Part shown: in pieces, positions 58,135 through 64,000 of the stretch | How the letters are laid out: each line of letters begins with the position of its first letter | Position numbering within the stretch: position 1 is the stretch's first letter | Source: Actinoplanes sp. DH11 | GTDB taxonomy: Bacteria; Actinomycetota; Actinomycetes; Mycobacteriales; Micromonosporaceae | Assembly: GCF_020873875.1 (NCBI RefSeq) | Contig: NZ_JAHWGU010000010.1 | Location: 186,001 to 250,000 of the forward strand | DNA length: 64,000 nt | Reading direction: 5' to 3' | Position numbers and translations under genes: made by a program | Notes under the pieces: generated by a model | What the model saw: only the letters and a program-made list of their open reading frames with translations | What the model was told of the DNA's origin: nothing | Databases searched by the model: none

Positions 58135-58290
58135 CTGCTCTCGCCTTCAGTAAGAGACACGCTCAGCGATGCTCGCCATCCGTGCAGCTTGGGCGTATGA
58201 CGTAGAGATCTGTAGCCGGCAGGCCCGGCAAGCAGCACAGCCAGCGCGAGGTGAAGTCACCTACGCTCGACGCGAGGAGGCCTGCTGGAC

Positions 58291-61200
58291 ATGCCAGGTA
58301 GATCAGGGCCGCCGCACCTAGCGGATGCGACGGATGTAGAACGCTGGGCAGACCAACGCTCTGCGCAAGCCGATCTTCCGAGACTCATCCGCCGCCTGGT
58401 GCGTCACGAGAACGACCAGGTACAGCGCGTAGAAATGCGCGGCGGCGAGGGGGTGGGGCTACCGGGCTACGACGGCGTCGTCCAGGCAGGCCGGGCCACC
58501 CCTTTCGTGCCAGAGGGCCTCAGCGTCTGGGAAATGGGCACAAGCGAAGATCCTGCCGGGAAAGCAACCGACGACTACAAGACGCGCACGGCGGATCCGC
58601 TAGGAATCGAGAAGAGCACAACAACCTTCGTCTTTGTGACGCCCCGCCGCTGGCGGAAGAAGAAGGATTGGGAGCAGAAACGGCGGAAAGAGGGCGTCTG
58701 GGCTGACGTGCGCGTGCTTGACGCGGACGACATTGAGCAAGCCCTTGAAGAATCCGCAGCGGTCCGCGTTTGGCTCTCCGAGCTGCTTGGCATGCCCGCT
58801 CACGATGTGGCGACCATCGAAGACTGGTGGCGTCGGTTCTCTAATACTTTCGACCCAAGGTTAACAGAAGCTATTGTGCTCGCTGGCCGTGAAGATCAGG
58901 CGGCCCTCCTGCTCCGACGTCTATCCGTGGATGTGGGCAGCACCTTAATCAAAGCTGCCAGCGTCGATGACGGGCTCGCCTTTGCCGCATGCGCAATGAT
59001 GGCTCAGGCCAAGGACGCCTCGGAGCCCATGCTCTCCCGTTCCCTCCTCGTTCACGAGAGCATCGCCCTTAGACGGCTAGACGGGTCAACAAGCTTGCTG
59101 ATCTTGCTCCCGTATGAGGAGCACCTGTATCGCGAAGCCCAACTGGTAGAGAACCATCACGTTGTATTTATTATCACTGACGGCGACGCGCATATCGAAC
59201 TACCGTCGCTCGAACATAGGGCGCTTCAAGAGGCCCTTCGCCACGCCGGCGTTCTCGAAGCGGACCTCCCGCGCTTTTCTCGCGCAGGAAACAAGAGTTT
59301 GCTAGCTCTGCGACGAGTTGCCACAAAGTTCGCCCTACCTGACCCTGAGCAGTGGTCGAGCGACCTCTCGGACCGCATTGTGCGTCGAGCATGGCTCGCC
59401 GGAGCCTGGAGCCGTCTGAGAAGCGGCGACGTAGAGGTCCTGGAAGGCCTCACGGAAGGCCCCCGCGACCTGCTAGAGGAGAGGCTCGATCTGGTCATAC
59501 GCCAGCCCGATCCCCTCTTCACCCGTGTCGGTGCAACGTGGGCTGTTGCCGCTCCCGGCGAGTCATGGCGCAGTGCAAGGTACGCGGTCAAAGACATCGA
59601 CCTAGTACGTCTTGAGCTAGCGGTTCAGACCGTGCTTGGCTCCATTGACCCGCGGCTGGAGCTTCCCGTAAGCGAACGCTGGCGGGCTGCGATCCACGGG
59701 AAGTCCCGGGTGCATTCAACCGACCTCCGTAGAGGACTCGCTCGTTCCATCGCTTTGCTGGGAGCACGAGGTGACGATATCCGCCTACCAGGTGGGCGCA
59801 CGGCGCGTCAGTGGGCGGAGCGGGTCGTCTGGAATCTTCTCGGACGCGCGAACGAGGACGGCTCAGCCGATCTTTGGGTGTCCATCGAAGACGTGATGCC
59901 TTCACTGGCAGAAGCAGCGCCGGACGTCTTCCTTCGGGCCGTAGCCCAAGGAGCTACGGGAGCACGACCAATCCTCCGCGCGCTCTTCCAGGATCATGAT
60001 TCTGAGTGGAGCGCCGGGAGTCCTCATACGGGACTGCTGTGGGCGCTTGAGGGCGTGGCATGGTCCAACCAACATGTGGGCTACGCCGCTGAACTTTTAG
60101 CTCAACTGGCGGAAATCGATCCCGGAGGCAGACTCAGCAACCGCCCCGCCGCGAGCCTCAGAGATATCTTTCGCCCTTGGCATCCGCGAACCTCCGCACC
60201 CAACGACACCCGCATAAAGACAATCGACGCGATGCTTCTTCGTCACAGAGAGGTTGTCTGGAGGCTGCTCCTTGACCTGCTGCCGGGCCCTTCTGAAGTT
60301 GGCATGGAGACCCATAAACCACACTTTCGTGAATGGGCAGCAGATTCCGACAGGTCCGTTACTTACAGCGAGCTTTCGGATATGGTTGACGCTCTCTCAG
60401 AAAGAGTTATCCGGCTCGCTAAGCAGGAGCCAACGCGTTGGATCGAAGTCGTACCGCTATTCGATCGCATGCCGAATCGATGGCGACTTGAATTAATCTC
60501 GGCTCTTGGAGAGCTCGATCATAAAGAAATAGCCCCCGACGCTCGGGCGAGGCTCTGGGATGCGATCGAAGAATTCGTTCGCAGACATCGCCGCCACCCG
60601 CAAGCCAAGTGGTCTCTGACAGAACAGTGGCTGGACCCTTTGGCGGCAATCGCCGAACGCTTCCGGCCGGCGCGTGACAAGGATGTGTACCGCTGGCTAT
60701 TTGACGACTGGACTCCAGACATCGGCGTCTCAGTACGTGAAGACTTCGGAGCTTACCAACGGGCCGTAAAGCAAGCCCGCGAAAGCGCAATCACTCAAGT
60801 CCTAGAGGACGAAGGGTTCGCCGGAGTTACCAGCCTTGCAAGCACGGTAGAACTTCCACAAGCAGTCGGCTCTGCACTTGCATATATCACTCTGTCCCAT
60901 GACTACGAGGCGCTTTCACACCTCGACAACGAAAACGAACGTCTCGCTCGTTTCGGAGAAGGCTTCGCACGTGTTCGAGGGGAAGGCGACCTTGCGAAGA
61001 TTCGACCCTGGATGGAAAGATTCGCCGGACGCCCACTCACGCAGGCACGGCTCCTCCAAACCGTCATCAACCCCGCAGAAGCTTGGAATCTCCTTTCCAC
61101 TCTAGACACTGAGGTTGATGATGCATACTGGAAAGAATTTCTTCCATACGGACACGGCGCCGACTTCGCAGATATCAGCGAGGCAGCGAGGCAGTTGATC

Positions 61201-62061
61201 CTCCATGGCCGCACCGCAGCTGCAGTGGATGCATTGAGCATGTATGCCGACACTAATGAAGTTAGTGTCGAGGTCGACGTAGTCATTCAAGCCTTGGAAC
61301 GCTTCGGAACGACAGAAGATCCCGAGGTAAGTCGAGTTTCTGGGCACGACCTTGCGCGACTCTTGGAGTTCTTGAGGGTCCGTAGGGTAGACGAAGATAA
61401 GGTCGCCACCCTCGAATGGAAGTACCTGCCGGCACTTCAGTTCGATACCAGAACACCGTCTCTCGAACGGCTGATCTCACGTGACCCGGGCTCCTTCGTG
61501 CAACTCGTCGAGCTGGCCTTCAAACCCGCGAACTCGACAAGCTCTGACGTTCCTCGCGTCGCCCAGGATCTCGCGACGAAGGCTTACCGCCTTCTCCACG
61601 ATTGGCAGACGATACCTGGCACTCAGGAGGACGGCGTCGTCAACGCAGACGCGCTTCGTGAGTGGCTCGATCAAGCGCGGTCCTTGCTGGTCGCTTCCGA
61701 CCGCCTTGAAGTTGGTGAGTTACAAATCGGCGGAGTCTTCGCCCACTCGCCAGAGGACCCTGACGGCACATTTCCTACCCTGGCCGTGCGCGAGATTCTA
61801 GAAACCGCCTCTAGCGATCGGCTAGAACGTGGCTTCACGATCGGCTTGTACAACAAACGAGGCGTTACTTGGCGTGGCCTAACAGACGGCGGAGTACAGG
61901 AATACGATCTGGCGGAAACTTACGATCAATGGGCAGAAGCTATACAGGCATCGCATCCTCGAACAGCTAGTGCCTTGAGGTCAGTTGCGGAGTCCTACCG
62001 CGAAGATGGTCGACGTAACGATGAGGAAGCGAGGCGCTTCTTAGAAGGACTTGACGGTTAG
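58291..62061 (+). CDS. 1256-aa protein with nuclease-like N-terminus and long helical body
   Basis: Not recognised as a whole. Residues ~45-165 look like a restriction-endonuclease-type fold: GYDGVV (Asp61), a strand SVWEMGTSED (Glu81-x-Gly), KATDDYKTR and TFVFVTPRRW, i.e. a D...ExG pattern close to PD-(D/E)xK, but the usual Lys is not in place. Residues ~190-345 have an alpha/beta character (EAIVLAGREDQAALLLRRLS, VVFIITDGDAHIELP) without a Walker A loop. The remaining ~900 residues are helical and rich in Trp/Arg/Leu. GAGGAGG lies 10 nt before ATG 58291. TTA codons and low GC mark it as acquired. A defence-protein role (sensor plus effector) is inferred only. Confidence 0.7.
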   Translation: MPGRSGPPHLADATDVERWADQRSAQADLPRLIRRLVRHENDQVQRVEMRGGEGVGLPGYDGVVQAGRATPFVPEGLSVWEMGTSEDPAGKATDDYKTRTADPLGIEKSTTTFVFVTPRRWRKKKDWEQKRRKEGVWADVRVLDADDIEQALEESAAVRVWLSELLGMPAHDVATIEDWWRRFSNTFDPRLTEAIVLAGREDQAALLLRRLSVDVGSTLIKAASVDDGLAFAACAMMAQAKDASEPMLSRSLLVHESIALRRLDGSTSLLILLPYEEHLYREAQLVENHHVVFIITDGDAHIELPSLEHRALQEALRHAGVLEADLPRFSRAGNKSLLALRRVATKFALPDPEQWSSDLSDRIVRRAWLAGAWSRLRSGDVEVLEGLTEGPRDLLEERLDLVIRQPDPLFTRVGATWAVAAPGESWRSARYAVKDIDLVRLELAVQTVLGSIDPRLELPVSERWRAAIHGKSRVHSTDLRRGLARSIALLGARGDDIRLPGGRTARQWAERVVWNLLGRANEDGSADLWVSIEDVMPSLAEAAPDVFLRAVAQGATGARPILRALFQDHDSEWSAGSPHTGLLWALEGVAWSNQHVGYAAELLAQLAEIDPGGRLSNRPAASLRDIFRPWHPRTSAPNDTRIKTIDAMLLRHREVVWRLLLDLLPGPSEVGMETHKPHFREWAADSDRSVTYSELSDMVDALSERVIRLAKQEPTRWIEVVPLFDRMPNRWRLELISALGELDHKEIAPDARARLWDAIEEFVRRHRRHPQAKWSLTEQWLDPLAAIAERFRPARDKDVYRWLFDDWTPDIGVSVREDFGAYQRAVKQARESAITQVLEDEGFAGVTSLASTVELPQAVGSALAYITLSHDYEALSHLDNENERLARFGEGFARVRGEGDLAKIRPWMERFAGRPLTQARLLQTVINPAEAWNLLSTLDTEVDDAYWKEFLPYGHGADFADISEAARQLILHGRTAAAVDALSMYADTNEVSVEVDVVIQALERFGTTEDPEVSRVSGHDLARLLEFLRVRRVDEDKVATLEWKYLPALQFDTRTPSLERLISRDPGSFVQLVELAFKPANSTSSDVPRVAQDLATKAYRLLHDWQTIPGTQEDGVVNADALREWLDQARSLLVASDRLEVGELQIGGVFAHSPEDPDGTFPTLAVREILETASSDRLERGFTIGLYNKRGVTWRGLTDGGVQEYDLAETYDQWAEAIQASHPRTASALRSVAESYREDGRRNDEEARRFLEGLDG

Positions 62062-62074
62062 CCCGCTAGATCGA

Positions 62075-62671
62075 TCAAACCGAGTTGGAGTCAGCTCCCG
62101 CCAAGTGCCGGTGCAGGGTCGCCCTAGAGATGCCGAGCGCCTTGGCGATCGAGTTGACGCTCTCGCCCTTGGCTTGCCGAGCGCGGGCAACAACAAGGAT
62201 GTCGTCGTTCATAACCGACGGCCGGCCACCTGTTCGCCCCTGGGCCCTGGCCGCCTCAAGCCCAGCCCGCGTCCTTTCGCGGATGATGTCGCGCTCTAGC
62301 TCGGCGAACGCGGCCATCATCGTGAAAAAGAACTTGCCCTCACCCGTCGGCGTGTAGTTGCCCGCGAGTTTGCCCGTGAGGATACGGAGCCCCACGCCAC
62401 GCCCGTGCAAATCGTCCGCGATCGTCAGCACGTCCTTGACCGATCGTCCAAGGCGGTCGAGCTTCCAGACACACAGGGTGTCCCCGGACCGCGCGTAGTC
62501 AAGAGCAGCGGTCAAGCCCGCGCGGTCGGCGTTCTTTCCGCTGGCCTTGTCCTCGAACAGCCTGGCGCAGCCAACCTCGTTGAACGCATGCCGCTGCAGC
62601 TGGGCGTCCTGCGAGTCGGTGGAGACTCTGGCGTAACCGATGAGCTGGCCATTCGCGTGGTTCTTGATCAT
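62075..62671 (-). CDS. Serine recombinase (resolvase/invertase family)
   Basis: 198-aa small serine recombinase. The catalytic domain (1-~140) has Ser in GYARVSTDSQDAQLQRH, KLDRLGRSVKDVL (active-site Arg residues) and FFFTMMAAFAELERDIIRER leading into the long E helix; the C-terminal helix-turn-helix is GESVNSIAKALGISRATLHR. Size and domain order match Tn3-type resolvases and DNA invertases. It is convergent with the 1256-aa gene (14-nt gap) and its start lies 9 nt from a symmetric GTCTCA repeat site, a likely recombination or operator site. Could resolve, invert or mobilise the island. Confidence 0.95.
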   Translation of the reverse strand: MIKNHANGQLIGYARVSTDSQDAQLQRHAFNEVGCARLFEDKASGKNADRAGLTAALDYARSGDTLCVWKLDRLGRSVKDVLTIADDLHGRGVGLRILTGKLAGNYTPTGEGKFFFTMMAAFAELERDIIRERTRAGLEAARAQGRTGGRPSVMNDDILVVARARQAKGESVNSIAKALGISRATLHRHLAGADSNSV

Positions 62672-62680
62672 GAAAAAACT

Positions 62681-62730
62681 GTCTCATAACTCGTCTCAAA
62701 ACAACAAGCGTCTGAGACAGCTTTTGAGAC
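62681..62730. promoter_or_regulatory. Symmetric four-half-site dyad (res-like site)
   Basis: GTCTCA-N6-GTCTCA-N14-TGAGAC-N6-TGAGAC: half-sites at 62681, 62693, 62713 and 62725, symmetric about 62705.5. AT-rich centre. Its place upstream of the recombinase fits a recombinase binding/crossover site that also autoregulates the gene. Confidence 0.75.
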
Positions 62731-62746
62731 GGGTTTTGGTTAACAC

Positions 62747-63055
62747 TTGGGCACCGAACCCGGCTCCGCGCTTGCCATCTCAGAACCCTTCGTTTTTGAG
62801 CAAGCCAAGGATGGCTCACGTCTGAGATCGCTTGTGCTCGCCTCGTTGTCCAGACATGTGTTCAAGAGGGAAGAGTGGATCAAGCGCCAGCTGGCAAAAG
62901 CCCCGACGCTGACCGTAGACCGATGGTTTGCAGCCAACCTCTGCCTCGGCATCGAGGTTCCACCCCACGCCGTTCAACACATGAAGCGTGCAGAGCTGCC
63001 AGGCAAGCCGGAAGGCGCCCCGCCGCCGAAGCAGGAGGGGGATATGACCCCCTGA
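62747..63055 (+). CDS. Small hypothetical ORF in island
   Basis: 102 codons from TTG 62747 (first candidate after an in-frame TAA). The middle looks protein-like: RSLVLASLSRHVFKREEWIK, APTLTVDRWFAANLCLGIEV, then a Lys/Pro-rich tail ending GDMTP. GTG 62827-62830 region and other internal starts are possible. No family recognised. It is divergent from the recombinase across the dyad; it could be a remnant of a plasmid or phage gene. The 249 bp after it (63056-63304) show nothing. Confidence 0.45.
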   Translation: MGTEPGSALAISEPFVFEQAKDGSRLRSLVLASLSRHVFKREEWIKRQLAKAPTLTVDRWFAANLCLGIEVPPHAVQHMKRAELPGKPEGAPPPKQEGDMTP

Positions 63056-63304
63056 GCATCGAATTGAGAACCGGCGGGTGATAGCACCCAAAATCTTGCC
63101 ACGGTTTAAGAGCCGTCTGGAGACCACACGGCGAAGACTTGATCACCGCCCGAGCGAAGGTCGGTAGAACCAGTCCCACGCGCAAGCAAATTCCGACCCC
63201 TTGACTCCGTGAATCCGCCAGACCTACTTTTACTTCAAATCTCGCAGCCTCGCAGCTCCGCTGACGCCTCCATCGGCTTTCATCGGGAAGGGATCGCGTG
63301 GCGA

Positions 63305-64000
63305 ATGAAGATCAACATCTTCTCTGTTCCCCCTGATAATCTCGCGGCGCTTGAAGAGAAGTTCGAAACGGTAGGCCTTGAAGTACTGGCCCAGGACCAA
63401 CAAGACGGATGGGAAGCGAAATTCTACTTCTCGCAAAACGAAGAGCCGAACCCGATTCCTTGGGTTGAGACCTTCAGCGACTTCTTCAAAGGGAAGGAAC
63501 CCAGCAACCTCATCTACTTTGCGGCTTACGTGTTCTCTAAGAGCGATCACTGCTTCGTGCTGACGTATGGCAAGAGCCACTTCTATGTTCGCCAACACTG
63601 TGACCACGACTTTGGCATCGAGATGGCCAAAAGGATCGGCACCGAAGGCGACATCAAGCAGACTGGGTCAAAGAGATTCGCCGGCCGAAAGCGCAAGGAG
63701 ATCAGAAGCTACACGCGCAACTCACCGCTCGACATAGAAAGCGGGGAGTCTGTCGACTACCTTCGAACGACAATCCACGGAGAAGCAAGGAAGAGATTCG
63801 GCCAGGTTGGAAAGTTTGGCTCGTCAGCCCTTCTCAATGTCCCGATGACCAAGGATCAGATCGGCTCGCTCCTCAACGAGGTTGTCGAATTGTTGAAGCA
63901 GGACGAGAACTTCAAGCTTCCGCGCACCACAGTGATCCGCGATGAAGAAGAGTTACGCACCTACAACGAAGCGCTGCTTGACGCCATCCTTGACGATGAC
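63305..64000 (+). CDS. TIGR04141/DUF6119-like protein, 3'-truncated by window edge
   Basis: ATG 63305 opens a frame that runs to the window end (232 codons, no stop). Start MKINIFSVPPDNLAALEEKF; later SNLIYFAAYVFSKSDHCFVL, TYGKSHFYVRQHCDHDFGIE and EMAKRIGTEGD. The TYGxxHFxxx...DFGIxxA pattern is what I recall for the sporadically distributed TIGR04141/DUF6119 family (usually ~500-600 aa), often found in variable, defence-rich loci. GGAAGGGA lies 11 nt upstream. Codon use is AT-richer than the core genes. Function unknown. Confidence 0.7.
   Translation, partial: MKINIFSVPPDNLAALEEKFETVGLEVLAQDQQDGWEAKFYFSQNEEPNPIPWVETFSDFFKGKEPSNLIYFAAYVFSKSDHCFVLTYGKSHFYVRQHCDHDFGIEMAKRIGTEGDIKQTGSKRFAGRKRKEIRSYTRNSPLDIESGESVDYLRTTIHGEARKRFGQVGKFGSSALLNVPMTKDQIGSLLNEVVELLKQDENFKLPRTTVIRDEEELRTYNEALLDAILDDD

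Larger units (their letters stand above)
58140..64000. mobile_element. Accessory (defence-type) genomic island, right end outside window
   Basis: Composition changes after the mycoredoxin terminator. By hand, line 61081-61140 is 25 G/C of 60, against 40 of 60 at 57001-57060; TTA codons and AT-rich spacers are frequent. The content is a very large unknown protein, a serine recombinase, a small unknown ORF and a TIGR04141-like gene. No tRNA or direct repeat marks the left edge. Call as island is inference from composition and gene content. Confidence 0.6.

Noticed and set aside
57711..58238. 175-codon minus-strand frame opposite mycoredoxin
   Set aside because: Shadow of mrx1 and its terminator; no supporting motif.
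59270..59330. Possible P-loop (AGNKSLLAL) in the 1256-aa protein
   Set aside because: It lacks the GxxxxGK[ST] pattern and sits in a predicted helix; no Walker B nearby.
62747..62830. Transposon terminal inverted repeat near the recombinase
   Set aside because: The only repeats are the short GTCTCA half-sites; no second matching end is in the window.

Overview
The window looks like chromosomal DNA of a high-GC actinomycete, most probably Micromonosporaceae (Actinoplanes-like). The reasons are very GC-rich codon use, three WhiB-family genes, mycoredoxin, SigR/RsrA, ribosomal protein bL37, Ni-superoxide dismutase and many GTG starts. The genus is inferred; no 16S gene is present.

Layout: 0-8 kb holds acetate kinase (5' end outside the window), a quinone-oxidoreductase-like protein, malic enzyme, the divergent sodX/sodN pair, an RsbW-like protein, a GntR regulator and a diacylglycerol-kinase-like gene. 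whiB1 (8.3 kb) is followed by about 1.9 kb of non-coding repeat-rich DNA. At 10.5-14.2 kb is an assimilatory sulfate reduction operon: a leader peptide, sulfite reductase, a 52-aa zinc ribbon, APS reductase and a sirohydrochlorin chelatase, most of them joined by overlaps. pdtaS, a SIS-domain protein, a TPR protein, a biotinyl-domain protein, bL37, rsrA-sigR, a hydrolase, a WhiB protein, an SRAP protein, aroA, rsgA and hisN follow to 27.9 kb. From memory this matches the order of M. tuberculosis Rv3219-Rv3228. At 28-43 kb is a more species-specific part: a STAS-ATPase fusion, two GH16-type secreted proteins, a GH46 chitosanase, malQ, a DUF1501/DUF1800 pair, a spermidine-synthase-like protein, TerC and a pentapeptide-repeat protein. 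Two identical initiator tRNA genes (43.2 and 44.2 kb) flank another repeat cluster. At 44.3-58.1 kb a second conserved block (UPF0182, PDZ-Lon protease, zinc metalloprotease, ThiF-like, ABC1 kinase, whiB7, uvrD2, mycoredoxin) resembles Rv3193c-Rv3198A.

From about 58.14 kb to the end the composition changes: lower GC, TTA codons, AT-rich spacers. This accessory island carries a 1256-aa protein with a nuclease-like N-terminus, a serine recombinase with a symmetric four-half-site upstream region, a small unknown ORF, and the start of a gene resembling the sporadically distributed TIGR04141/DUF6119 family. It is the best candidate for a poorly described (defence-type) system, but the function is inferred only from composition and context.

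Two genome-scale patterns stand out. First, a 75-bp palindromic element occurs four times, each copy close to short tandem arrays. Second, several tandem arrays start inside the last codons of a gene, include its stop codon and run into the intergenic space. Regulation is unusually readable in places: a SigR autoregulatory promoter with a long-isoform start, a SigR-type promoter before mycoredoxin, a whiB7 attenuator, a CRP-like site before whiB1, and a set of -10 boxes placed 6-7 nt before start codons that suggests leaderless transcripts.
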